A DNA stretch of 16,329 nt from Desulfocapsa sp. (GCA_029934815.1 JAOZLM010000019.1:1-16329); one strand, 5' to 3'; positions 7,030-14,080 are shown, numbered from the stretch's first letter. Numbers and translations are program-made. Notes: a model not told the origin generated them from the letters alone.

Positions 7030-8076
7030 TTGTTTTTCTATATTTTAAAACGAATCGCCTTAATGATTCCGACGCTCTTTGGCGTCATGTTGTTAACATT
7101 TGCGGTGACCCAGTTTGTGCCGGGTGGGCCTGTTGAACAACTGTTATCCAACATGGAAGGGTTGGGGAAGGGCGGAGAAGTTTCTGCCGGCACATCCATG
7201 TACAGAGGTGATTCAGGTCTTGATGCTGAACGGGTTGAAAAGCTTAAAAAACTCTACGGTTTCGATAAACCGCCACTAACCCGTTTTCTATCCATGATGA
7301 AAAACTATCTGGTTTTTGATTTTGGCTCCTCCTATTATTATCATCAGTCTGTGGTTAATCTGGTTATTTCCCGAATGCCGGTTTCCATGTCCCTCGGTTT
7401 GTGGAGTTTTATTATAGTCTATGGTGTCTGTATTCCCCTTGGAATTCATAAAGCCATACGGGATGGATCCCGTTTTGATATCTTAAGTTCCACCGCAATT
7501 CTCATTGGTTATGCAATACCTGGTTTTGTGCTGGCTATTGTTTTGATAGTTCTTTTTGGTGGAGGCTCCTTCTGGAACTTATTTCCTTTACGTGGAATTG
7601 TTTCAGATGGCTGGTCGGAAATGGGAACCATACAAAAAATTCTCGATTACTTATGGCATATGGTACTCCCCATTCTTTCAGGAGCAGTAGGAAGTCTTGC
7701 TGTGATGACCATGCTAACTAAAAACTCATTTTTGGAAGAAATTCGTAAACAGTATGTACTTACTGCAAGAGCTAAGGGACTGAGTGAAACTCAGGTCTTG
7801 TATAAACATGTGTTTCGCAACGGTATTATTCCCATTATTACAGGGTTCCCCGGATATTTTATTGCGGCTTTTTTCACAGGTAGTCTGCTTATTGAAACGA
7901 TTTTTTCGCTGGATGGTATGGGACTGCTTGCTTACCAGTCTGTCTTGAATCGTGATTATCCGGTTGTCTTAGGCACTCTGTATTTCTTTACTATTATTGG
8001 TCTGTTTTCCCGTCTCTTGTCAGATTTAAGTTACGTGGTGGTTGATCCGAGGATTAGTTTTGACAGTGCCGAATAA
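7030..8076 (+). CDS. yejB: Peptide ABC transporter permease, YejB-like
   Basis: Inner-membrane permease subunit of a peptide/nickel (DppB/OppB) class ABC importer; its best resemblance is to YejB, which in E. coli takes up microcin C and some peptides. It has 348 residues against 364 in E. coli. The N-terminal helix (YILKRIALMIPTLFGVMLLTF) is followed by FVPGGPVEQ, a YejB hallmark. Several further membrane segments are visible. The cytoplasmic EAA loop that docks the ATPase is at about 240-263 (LTARAKGLSETQVLYKH). TTG at 7030 is used as start because the family N-terminus begins there; GGA at 7021-7022 region offers only a weak ribosome-binding site, and the ATG at 7017 is out of frame and closes at once. 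yejE follows 10 bases later. No substrate-binding protein precedes it. Confidence 0.88.
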   Translation: MFFYILKRIALMIPTLFGVMLLTFAVTQFVPGGPVEQLLSNMEGLGKGGEVSAGTSMYRGDSGLDAERVEKLKKLYGFDKPPLTRFLSMMKNYLVFDFGSSYYYHQSVVNLVISRMPVSMSLGLWSFIIVYGVCIPLGIHKAIRDGSRFDILSSTAILIGYAIPGFVLAIVLIVLFGGGSFWNLFPLRGIVSDGWSEMGTIQKILDYLWHMVLPILSGAVGSLAVMTMLTKNSFLEEIRKQYVLTARAKGLSETQVLYKHVFRNGIIPIITGFPGYFIAAFFTGSLLIETIFSLDGMGLLAYQSVLNRDYPVVLGTLYFFTIIGLFSRLLSDLSYVVVDPRISFDSAE

Positions 8077-8086
8077 TAAAACTGAT

Positions 8087-9106
8087 ATGCATATATCCCT
8101 GTCTAAAAGACGATGGCGAAGGTTCTGTCGTAACAGACGAGGGTTCTACAGCCTGCTGATCTTTGGCGCATTTTTTTTCACCTCTCTTTTTGCAGAAGCA
8201 ATCTCAAATGATGTGCCTTTGTATGTCGTTTATAATGGTGAAAGCTATTTTCCCCTTTTTGTAGAGTATCCGGAAACCACTTTTGGTGGCGATTTTGAGA
8301 CAGAGACTGATTATCTCGATCCTTATATGTCCGAGCTTATGACAGAAGGAGAGAATAACGTCTATTTCCCTTTGAATAAACACAGTTATCAGTCCATCAA
8401 CTTTGATATTGATGGCCCTGTTCCGTCACCACCGACCAAAGACAATATTATGGGCACAGATGATCGTGGTCGTGATGTCTTTGCCAGGCTCTTATATGGC
8501 TTTCGTTTAAGTGTGCTTTTCGGTTTTGCTTTAACATTCGTTGGTACCATTATAGGAATTATAACAGGTGCGGTTCAGGGGTTCTTTGGCGGGAAAACAG
8601 ATCTCTTTTTTCAACGCTTTATTGAAATCTGGGGTGCCATGCCGGAGTTGTATCTGCTGATTATTTTTGCATCAATTTTTAAGCCTAGTGTTTTGCTGCT
8701 TTTGGCACTCCTTTCATTGTTTAGCTGGATGGGACTTTCCGATTATGTGCGGGCCGAGTTCTTAAAGGGCCGAAATATGGAATATGTGAAAGCCGCAAAA
8801 GCCTTAGGGGTTTCCAATGTAACTATTATGTACCGCCATCTGCTGCCTAATGGTATGACACCAGTGATTACATTTCTTCCTTTTCGTATGTCGGCATCAA
8901 TTCTTGCCCTCACAAGTCTTGATTTTTTAGGTTTAGGTGTCCCTCCCTCAACGCCTTCCCTTGGCGAACTTTTGGCGCAGGGAAAGGCAAATATAGATGC
9001 CTGGTGGCTCTCCCTTTCTACATTTACTGTACTTGTCGGCACACTTGTTCTTCTGATTTTTATAGGTGAGGCCTTACGCGAGACCTTTGATCCCAGAAAA
9101 ACCTGA
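8087..9106 (+). CDS. yejE: Peptide ABC transporter permease, YejE-like
   Basis: Second permease of the importer formed with YejB: OppC/DppC-type, 339 residues, close to E. coli YejE. The N-terminus RWRRFCRNRRGFYSLLIF matches the YejE pattern of a basic stretch before helix 1. A long periplasmic segment carries NGESYFPLF and TTFGGDFETETDYLDPY, also YejE-like. GTDDRGRDVFARLLYG (123-138) is the OppC-type motif, and the EAA loop is at about 236-258 (AAKALGVSNVTIMYRHLLPN). The C-terminus ends IGEALRETFDPRKT as in the family. The frame is open back to 8042, inside yejB, with possible GTG 8066 or TTG 8042 starts. ATG 8087 is preferred on codon type, but no Shine-Dalgarno decides. The usual downstream ATPase gene (yejF) is missing; the next plus-strand gene is mlaE. 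Confidence 0.88.
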   Translation: MHISLSKRRWRRFCRNRRGFYSLLIFGAFFFTSLFAEAISNDVPLYVVYNGESYFPLFVEYPETTFGGDFETETDYLDPYMSELMTEGENNVYFPLNKHSYQSINFDIDGPVPSPPTKDNIMGTDDRGRDVFARLLYGFRLSVLFGFALTFVGTIIGIITGAVQGFFGGKTDLFFQRFIEIWGAMPELYLLIIFASIFKPSVLLLLALLSLFSWMGLSDYVRAEFLKGRNMEYVKAAKALGVSNVTIMYRHLLPNGMTPVITFLPFRMSASILALTSLDFLGLGVPPSTPSLGELLAQGKANIDAWWLSLSTFTVLVGTLVLLIFIGEALRETFDPRKT

Positions 9107-9202
9107 TTATTCCTGTAAATTCTTTTCCAGCTCAAGCCACTGTTGCCACACAATTGTTTCAGAACGGGAGAATTTTCCATAAACGGAATTGTTCTCAATC
9201 AT
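9107..9202 (-). CDS. Possible small protein (31 aa), unrecognised
   Basis: A short frame on the minus strand begins ATG 9202-9200 (MIENNSVYGKFSRSETIVWQ...) and ends at TAA 9109-9107, abutting the yejE stop codon on the other strand. GGAG at 9213-9210 is a good Shine-Dalgarno, 7 bases before the ATG; an ATG at 9208 is also in frame but too close to it. The product is hydrophilic with a short Trp/Leu/Glu-rich helix (VWQQWLELEKNLQE), no signal peptide and no membrane segment. I do not recognise it. It could be a genuine small protein, a remnant of a lost gene, or chance. The ribosome-binding site lies inside one arm of the inverted repeat 9161-9219. Confidence 0.35.
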   Translation of the reverse strand: MIENNSVYGKFSRSETIVWQQWLELEKNLQE

Positions 9203-9219
9203 TGACATTCTCCAGTTCT
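9161..9219. repeat. Long inverted repeat between yejE and mlaE
   Basis: AGAACGGGAGAAT (9161-9173) and ATTCTCCAGTTCT (9207-9219) are inverted copies matching at 12 of 13 positions across a 33-base spacer. Read on the plus strand it could cap the yejBE transcript, although no T-run follows. Read on the minus strand, one arm holds the Shine-Dalgarno of the 31-codon ORF and the other lies within that ORF. A second perfect palindrome, TTCTAA-TT-TTAGAA (9216-9229), overlaps the distal arm. Confidence 0.5.
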
Positions 9220-9258
9220 AATTTTAGAATAATAAATTGCAACTGAAACTGGCCATTA

Positions 9259-9289
9259 TTACTTGCCTTTTTTTCCTATTCTCAAGTAA
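9259..9289. repeat. Inverted repeat upstream of mlaE
   Basis: TTACTTG (9259-9265) and CAAGTAA (9283-9289) are perfect inverted copies with a 17-base pyrimidine-rich spacer, ending about 20 bases before the mlaE ATG. This spacer must hold the mla promoter, and the repeat might be an operator or a leader hairpin. I could not place a convincing -35/-10 pair. Confidence 0.3.
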
Positions 9290-9310
9290 AAACTTTTATA
9301 GATCGTCGTC

Positions 9311-10102
9311 ATGCATACAAACGCCATAAGTAGATTTGGGAATACCGGGATGTCCGCAGTTACAGATCTCGGGCGTATGGGTTTGTATCTTCTGAAAATA
9401 TTTCAGGGTTGTTTCAGATTACCGTTCAGGTTCTCTGAGTTTGTGCGGCAGATGCATTTTATAGGGGTCGGCTCACTCGTTGTTATTTTCTTCACAGCAG
9501 CTTCCACCGGCATGGTTTTAGGCCTGCAGGGGTATTATTCTTTGCATAAGTTTGGAGCAGAAGGCATGCTTGGCTCTGCTGTTTCTTTAACGCTTATCAT
9601 GGAACTGGGACCGGTACTGACTGCACTTATGGTTGCCGGAAGAGCTGGATCTGCCATGTGCGCTGAACTTGGTATCATGCGAATTTCCGAACAGATTGAC
9701 GCCTTAGACTGTATGGCCATCGATCCTTTTCGATATCTTATTTCACCTAAACTTCTCGCAGCTTTAATTTCTGTTCCTCTACTCACCGTTTTGTTCGACG
9801 TGGTTGGCATTGCTGGAGGATATGTTGCAGGCGTACATCTGATGGGTGTTAATCCCGGAAGCTATTTTGAGGGGATGCGTTCCAGTGTGACAAATCATGA
9901 CATAATCCTTGGTACAGTGAAATCATTTGTTTTTGCTGTATTACTTGTCTGGATCTGTACAGGGCGTGGATATCTTGTGCATCAGATCCGTGGTGCTGGT
10001 TTTGGTGCCAGCAGTGTCTCTAAAGTTACTACTCAAGCTGTTGTCTTGTCGTCGATCTCAGTTTTGATTTTTGATTATTTGATAACGGCCGTCATGCTAT
10101 GA
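9311..10102 (+). CDS. mlaE: Phospholipid ABC transporter permease MlaE
   Basis: Inner-membrane permease of the MlaFEDB-type complex that moves phospholipids between the inner membrane and the periplasmic carrier. It has 263 residues against 260 in E. coli. The sequence aligns from the first residue with MlaE: an N-terminal amphipathic stretch (GRMGLYLLKIF), then ASTGMVLGLQGY (about 64-75), the strongly conserved MELGPVLTALMVAGRAGSA (about 97-115), AELGIMRISEQIDAL (117-131), AIDPFRYLISPK (about 136-147) and a C-terminal VVLSSISVLIFDYLITAVML helix. The start at ATG 9311 is supported by that alignment, though the Shine-Dalgarno is weak. Its stop overlaps the mlaF start by four bases (ATGA), so translation is probably coupled. 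It is the first gene of the mla operon. No mlaB (STAS) gene is seen in the window. Confidence 0.95.
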   Translation: MHTNAISRFGNTGMSAVTDLGRMGLYLLKIFQGCFRLPFRFSEFVRQMHFIGVGSLVVIFFTAASTGMVLGLQGYYSLHKFGAEGMLGSAVSLTLIMELGPVLTALMVAGRAGSAMCAELGIMRISEQIDALDCMAIDPFRYLISPKLLAALISVPLLTVLFDVVGIAGGYVAGVHLMGVNPGSYFEGMRSSVTNHDIILGTVKSFVFAVLLVWICTGRGYLVHQIRGAGFGASSVSKVTTQAVVLSSISVLIFDYLITAVML

Positions 10103-10884
10103 GTGATAACGCAATTGTCTTTACAGATGTGCTAAAATCTTTTGAAAAAGAGGATGGCAGCAGGCAGGTAATTCTTGATAATGTGAATTTTACTATTCCT
10201 GCCGGAAAAACTACTGTTGTTGCAGGCGGTAGTGGCCAGGGGAAAAGTGTTACATTAAAATTAATTCTTGCCCTGATGCAGGCTGATGGCGGCACAATTA
10301 CTGTTGCAGGTGATGATATAACAGGCATTCGCGGAAAACGTCTTAAACAATTACGGACTCGTTTTGGAGTACTTTTTCAAGGATCTGCTCTTTTTGATTC
10401 CATGACTGTTTTTGATAATGTTGCCTTACCACTGCGTGAGCGGACAAAAAAAACTGAAACTGAAATAAAAAAACAGGTACTGGATAGTCTTGAGCAACTT
10501 GAGTTACTAGGGCATGAAAATAAATACCCGGCGCAACTCAGCGGTGGTATGAAAAAAAGGGCCGGACTCTCAAGAGCTTTACAGTTACAGCCCGAAATAA
10601 TGCTTTTTGATGAACCGACAACTGGTCTTGATCCGGTTATGACCCAGGAAATTTATCAGCTTTTTGCACGAACCCAGGCGCAGGTTGGTTACACATCTAT
10701 CATTGTCAGCCATGATATCCCCAAGATTTTCAATCTTGCAGATCAGGTAATAGTGTTAAATAATGGTGCCATGGATGTGTTTCCATCGCCTGAAGAAATA
10801 CAGTGGTCACAAAAACCCCATATAAAAGATTTTGTACAAACTACAATGGGTGAAATATATCAGAGTCATTTGGTGGAAAAATGA
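10099..10884 (+). CDS. mlaF: Phospholipid ABC transporter ATPase MlaF
   Basis: Cytoplasmic ATPase that powers the Mla complex, 261 residues. All ABC motifs are present: Walker A GGSGQGKS (43-50), Q-loop VLFQGSALFDSM (Gln94), signature LSGGM (147-151), Walker B IMLFDEP (167-173, catalytic Glu172), D-loop TTGLDP and H-loop His205 (IIVSHD). QGSALFDSMTVFDNV is characteristic of the MlaF/Ttg2A subfamily, and MKKRAGLSRAL after the signature also fits. It overlaps mlaE by four bases at the start and mlaD by four bases at the stop, typical of a coupled operon. Confidence 0.96.
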   Translation: MSDNAIVFTDVLKSFEKEDGSRQVILDNVNFTIPAGKTTVVAGGSGQGKSVTLKLILALMQADGGTITVAGDDITGIRGKRLKQLRTRFGVLFQGSALFDSMTVFDNVALPLRERTKKTETEIKKQVLDSLEQLELLGHENKYPAQLSGGMKKRAGLSRALQLQPEIMLFDEPTTGLDPVMTQEIYQLFARTQAQVGYTSIIVSHDIPKIFNLADQVIVLNNGAMDVFPSPEEIQWSQKPHIKDFVQTTMGEIYQSHLVEK

Positions 10885-11327
10885 AAAACAGTATGGAATT
10901 TCTGGTAGGTATTTTTATGATAGCCGGCTTTCTGGCCTTTGGTTATCTGGCTCTGCAACTTGGTGAGGTCTCAATCTTTTCTGACAGCAAAAACTATACG
11001 GTGATTGCTCAGTTTGATAATATAGCCGGTGTGAAGAAAGGTGCTTCTGTACAGGTTGCCGGGGTAGCAGTCGGGCAGGCTGGTAAAATATGGCTTGATG
11101 ATGATGGCTATGCCAATGTTGCTTTGCTTGTGGACAAGAGTCTGGAGCTTCCCATAGATTCGACCGCTTCTGTAAAATCACAAGGATTGATTGGTGATAA
11201 GTTTATTGCGCTTAGCCCAGGTGGTGACGAAGAGTTGTTTGAGGATGGTGCCCTGTTGACAGACACAGAATCATCTGTTGATATTGAGTCTTTGATAAGT
11301 AAATTTGCCTTTGGAAGCGTGGAGTAA
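10881..11327 (+). CDS. mlaD: MCE-domain phospholipid carrier subunit MlaD
   Basis: Periplasmic lipid-binding ring subunit anchored in the inner membrane; six copies form the hydrophobic channel above MlaE. It has 148 residues, shorter than the 183 of E. coli MlaD. One N-terminal transmembrane helix (about 6-27, FLVGIFMIAGFLAFGYLAL) precedes a single MCE domain (about 38-115) with the family pattern FDNIAGVKKGASVQVAGVAVG and SQGLIGDKFIALSPGG. The C-terminus (DTESSVDIESLISKFAFG) is short, so the pore-lining helix seen in E. coli is probably reduced. ATG 10881 overlaps the mlaF stop by four bases. mlaA follows after 28 bases. Confidence 0.94.
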   Translation: MKNSMEFLVGIFMIAGFLAFGYLALQLGEVSIFSDSKNYTVIAQFDNIAGVKKGASVQVAGVAVGQAGKIWLDDDGYANVALLVDKSLELPIDSTASVKSQGLIGDKFIALSPGGDEELFEDGALLTDTESSVDIESLISKFAFGSVE

Positions 11328-11355
11328 CGGCCTGTTTTTGTAACGTCATTTGATT

Positions 11356-12198
11356 ATGAAATATTTCATTCATATTTTGCTTCTTTTTCTGCTGACAGCT
11401 TGTGCTGGAAATATGGTGCAGGATGATACTGCTGCAACTGTTTCCGACAATCAAGGTGCGGCTAATGTAGATGCAGGCATTGACGACGTACTCATTGATG
11501 ATGATTTTGACGAGCTCGATGATTTTGATGATTTTGGTGGGGATGCTGCCGATTTGCCAAGTTATTCCGATCCTCTCGAACCTATGAATCGGATGTTTTT
11601 TACCTTTAATGACAAGCTCTACTACTGGATTCTAAAGCCTGTCAGTAACGTATATTCTGACGTTTTACCGTTTGATATACGACTCAGTATCGGTAATTTT
11701 GTAAACAATATTGCAGCTCCCATACGCTTGTTGAATAATCTTCTCCAATGGAAGCTTGAAGAATCAGGCATTGTTGTCTCCCGTTTTGTAATTAACTCCA
11801 CTTTGGGTGTTTACGGTTTTGGCGATCCGGCCTTGAGAGAGTTTGGCCTTGAGCCTAAACCTGAAGACTTTGGTCAGACGTTGGGTGTCTGGGGTGTTCC
11901 TGAAGGGGTTTATTTCTGCTGGCCAATCCTTGGACCCTCTAATGTTCGGGATACTGTAGGCTTTGCAGTAGATGTTTATACTCACCCAATGGTTTATTAT
12001 GTGGAAGAGTTTTCTGTGAGTGCAGGGTATTATGTGGAAAGCAGAGTGAACTTATTATCTCTAAATCCTGATGTGTATGAAGACCTGAAAAAATATTCAC
12101 TCGATCCATATATTTCCATGCGTCAGGTGTATCTGGATTACAGAAGAGGGAAAATTGACGACAAACTGGTTCTGAATAAAACAGACAATCAGCTATGA
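11356..12198 (+). CDS. mlaA: Outer-membrane lipoprotein MlaA (VacJ) with acidic N-terminal linker
   Basis: Outer-membrane lipoprotein that removes phospholipid from the outer leaflet and hands it to MlaC, 280 residues from ATG 11356. A lipoprotein signal with lipobox LTAC puts the acylated Cys at 16; Ala at +2 is consistent with outer-membrane sorting. The MlaA domain starts with the hallmark SDPLEPMNRMFFTFND (71-86) and includes APIRLLNNLLQ, NSTLGVYGFGDPA, EDFGQTLGVWG and GPSNVRDTVG, then VNLLSLNPDVYEDLKKYSLDPY. Odd feature: residues 39-66 are strikingly acidic (14 Asp/Glu in 28, with DDDFDELDDFDDF), longer than in E. coli. A TTG at 11350 in the same frame is a less likely start. A REP-like pair separates this gene from mlaC. 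Confidence 0.94.
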   Translation: MKYFIHILLLFLLTACAGNMVQDDTAATVSDNQGAANVDAGIDDVLIDDDFDELDDFDDFGGDAADLPSYSDPLEPMNRMFFTFNDKLYYWILKPVSNVYSDVLPFDIRLSIGNFVNNIAAPIRLLNNLLQWKLEESGIVVSRFVINSTLGVYGFGDPALREFGLEPKPEDFGQTLGVWGVPEGVYFCWPILGPSNVRDTVGFAVDVYTHPMVYYVEEFSVSAGYYVESRVNLLSLNPDVYEDLKKYSLDPYISMRQVYLDYRRGKIDDKLVLNKTDNQL

Positions 12199-12253
12199 TT
12201 TGAAATAATAACTTTTATTGATTATCGTCAAAGCTCAGATAAACTATATCTTA

Positions 12254-12352
12254 TGTAGGAGCTCGCCCCTGCGAGCGCTTGTACCCTTTTTTCGGGTGAT
12301 TGTAGAGTGGTGCTAACTCAGTAAAATCGCCCGCAGGGGCGGGTTTCCTACA
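12254..12352. repeat. REP-like inverted pair (REPIN/BIME-type element)
   Basis: Two copies of a palindromic element lie in opposite orientation. Left copy: TGTAGGA then CTCGC-CCCT-GCGAG (12254-12277 in all). Right copy, read on the minus strand: TGTAGGA then CCCGC-CCCT-GCGGG (12352-12328). Both share the TGTAGGA head and CGC-CCCT-GCG core. The stems differ by a T-A to C-G compensatory change, so the hairpin appears to be conserved. The enclosed DNA holds a small ACCC/GGGT hairpin (12283-12297). This matches the layout of REPINs mobilised by REP-associated tyrosine transposases (RAYTs); no RAYT gene is in the window. It may also attenuate or stabilise mla mRNA. GC-rich content contrasts with the AT-rich flanks. 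Confidence 0.75.
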
Positions 12353-12420
12353 ATTCCACTTTGCATTTACCTGAGCTTTGATGCCAATCAGTTAACTTTT
12401 TGTACACAGAGAAAATATAG

Positions 12421-13044
12421 ATGAAAAAAAATACGCTTATAACCATTGCCTTATTGCTCATTGTATTAAGTTTCTCTCTTTTTTCGGTTCCAGTGTTTGC
12501 GGCAGGCCCTACCGATGATTTGCGACCGACGCTTGATGGAATCGTAAATATTATCACAAATCCTGACTATGCTGGTGCTGATAAAAAAGAGTTGCGGCGA
12601 AAGCATATAATGGAAGTCACAAAACGTGGGTTTGATTTTGCGACCATGTCAAAACTTGTTCTCGGTAAGACATATCGTAAACTTGACGCCGAGCAGAAGA
12701 AGCACTTTGAAGAACTCTTTACCAAATTACTTGAAAATGCTTATATTGGAAAACTTGAAGCTTATACAAATCAGGTCACTATATATAAAGGCGAACAAAT
12801 TAAAGGGAAAAAGGCCGAGGTTCGAACTCATGTTGAAAATAATGGTATCACTCTGCCGGTAAGTTATATCATGCTTCAAAATGATACAGGCTGGCAGGTT
12901 TACGATATTAAGATTGAGGGTGTCCGCCTTTTACGTAATTACAAGGCTCAATTCAAATCCATCTTACGTAAAGATAAATTTGAAGGGCTTGTAAAGGTTC
13001 TTGAAAAAAAGAACGCAAGCTTGACCAAAGAAGGTAATTCCTAG
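12421..13044 (+). CDS. mlaC: Periplasmic phospholipid-binding protein MlaC
   Basis: Soluble periplasmic shuttle of the Mla pathway (MlaC/Ttg2D family), carrying phospholipid between MlaA and the MlaD ring, 207 residues. A Sec signal peptide spans residues 1 to about 27 (MKKNTLITIALLLIVLSFSL..., cleavage near VFA-AG). Family features in order: LRRKHIMEVTKRGFDFATMSKLVLGKTYR (about 59-87), the EQKKHFEELFTKLLENAYIGKLEAY helix region, beta strands with KAEVRTHV, LPVSYIML and WQVYDIKIEGVRLLRNYKAQF, and a basic C-terminal helix. The ATG start is 222 bases after mlaA, across the REP-like pair, so it may still be part of the mla transcript or have its own promoter. Its stop codon overlaps the next gene's GTG by one base. 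Confidence 0.93.
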   Translation: MKKNTLITIALLLIVLSFSLFSVPVFAAGPTDDLRPTLDGIVNIITNPDYAGADKKELRRKHIMEVTKRGFDFATMSKLVLGKTYRKLDAEQKKHFEELFTKLLENAYIGKLEAYTNQVTIYKGEQIKGKKAEVRTHVENNGITLPVSYIMLQNDTGWQVYDIKIEGVRLLRNYKAQFKSILRKDKFEGLVKVLEKKNASLTKEGNS

Positions 13045-13448
13045 TGAATGAGAATGACAGGCAATCTGTATATGCATATTGCTCTGCAGTGAAATTAGCA
13101 GCCGAAGAAGTCTTATTTGATTACGATGAACCTGGAAAGGCGCTTTATTTTATAGAAAAAGGACGTCTTGCAGTACATAAGTTTACTGGTTTTCAGAAGA
13201 AGATGCAGGTTGTTGCTTTACTTGATAAAGGCAGCATTGCAGGTGAATCTGCTGTGCTTCAGAATCATTGTCACAAAACTAAAGTCACAGCTATTGAAGA
13301 ATCCAAGCTGCTCAGTCTGACTTCAGAGAAATACCAAACTCTGCACGATGAACAGCCTGAACTTGCCTGTCGCTTTCTTGGGTACCTTCTTAACGTCACC
13401 TCGTTACGTCTTGAAAAAACATCTGAACGGCTTGCTCAGATTTTATAA
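13044..13448 (+). CDS. Small cyclic-nucleotide-binding-fold protein, stand-alone
   Basis: Cytoplasmic protein of 134 residues consisting of essentially one cNMP-binding (CAP_ED) beta-roll, with no DNA-binding, kinase or channel domain. Visible features are VLFDYDEPGKALYFIEKGRLAVHK (about 19-42), a glycine turn, and GSIAGESAVLQNHCHKTKVTA in the phosphate-binding cassette position, then a C-terminal helix. Gly and Glu of the cassette are present, but the Arg that contacts the cyclic phosphate in CRP is replaced by Lys (HKTKV), so cyclic nucleotide binding is uncertain. Start is GTG 13044, overlapping the mlaC TAG (TAGTG), with AAGG 9 bases upstream. Tight coupling to mlaC suggests a role in the Mla pathway, perhaps regulatory, but this is inference. 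Confidence 0.75.
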   Translation: MNENDRQSVYAYCSAVKLAAEEVLFDYDEPGKALYFIEKGRLAVHKFTGFQKKMQVVALLDKGSIAGESAVLQNHCHKTKVTAIEESKLLSLTSEKYQTLHDEQPELACRFLGYLLNVTSLRLEKTSERLAQIL

Positions 13449-13473
13449 AATCCCATTATTTTTCTTTTTTATC

Positions 13474-13499
13474 AAATAATTTTAATAGTGAAATTATTT
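13474..13499 (+). terminator. Weak AT-rich hairpin after the mla cluster
   Basis: AAATAATTT (13474-13482) and AAATTATTT (13491-13499) form a perfect 9-bp stem with an 8-base loop, 26 bases after the stop of the cNMP-fold gene, with a few T residues following. The stem has no G-C pair, so it would be a poor intrinsic terminator. It may still mark the end of the mla transcript. Confidence 0.25.
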
Positions 13500-13573
13500 T
13501 CTGGCCATTCCTGCAGAAATTGAGTAAATTTGCTAGTTTTGTTTGGTGATGTGTTGTTATTGCTGGAGAGTGT

Positions 13574-14080
13574 GTGAAAATTTTACTTGCAGATATTGTT
13601 GGGAAGGATAGGAAGTTTAGCTATTTGGAATCATTGGATTCTCTTCTGTCTGATTTCACCCTTAAAAGTCCAGTTGAAGCAGTGTTGCTTGCCAGGCAGA
13701 AAAGCGAAGAAAGTTATGTGCTTTCAGGTACTGTAAAAGCTTCTGTTACAGTGGGTTGTGATAGGTGTGGTAAGATAATTCCATTACCTGTTAACAGAGA
13801 GTTTCAATATGTTCTGCATATTGGGCAGCAACCTGAACGTAATGCAGAGTATCAATGTAATGATGAAGATTGTGAAGCGCTGTATCTTAATGAAGCAGCT
13901 ATAGAGTGTGAGGCAATTGTAGAAGAACAACTATTGCTGGCCATACCAGTGCAACGATTATGCGATGAATCGTGTAAAGGACTGTGTAAAGAGTGTGGCA
14001 TTAATTTAAATGAAAAGAAGTGTCAATGCGGGGAGTTTAATTCCAATTCTCCCTTTGCGATATTAAAAAAGTTACAATAA
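13574..14080 (+). CDS. yceD: DUF177 / YceD family protein
   Basis: Conserved protein of the DUF177 family (YceD in E. coli, linked to 23S rRNA accumulation), usually found directly before rpmF as here. It has 168 residues. Two cysteine clusters suggest zinc binding: Cys62 and Cys65 (VGCDRCGK), then Cys130, 134, 138, 141, 150 and 152 in the C-terminal motif CKGLCKECGINLNEKKCQC, which is the family hallmark. SNSPFAILKKL at the C-terminus also fits. Start is GTG 13574 with GGAG at 13565-13568. It follows the mla cluster after 125 bases and opens the lipid-synthesis cluster. Confidence 0.9.
   Translation: MKILLADIVGKDRKFSYLESLDSLLSDFTLKSPVEAVLLARQKSEESYVLSGTVKASVTVGCDRCGKIIPLPVNREFQYVLHIGQQPERNAEYQCNDEDCEALYLNEAAIECEAIVEEQLLLAIPVQRLCDESCKGLCKECGINLNEKKCQCGEFNSNSPFAILKKLQ

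Noticed and set aside
8743..9198. Minus-strand open frame of 151 codons opposite the end of yejE
   Set aside because: Most of it is antisense to conserved YejE sequence. Only the separate short frame 9107-9202 has its own ribosome-binding site.
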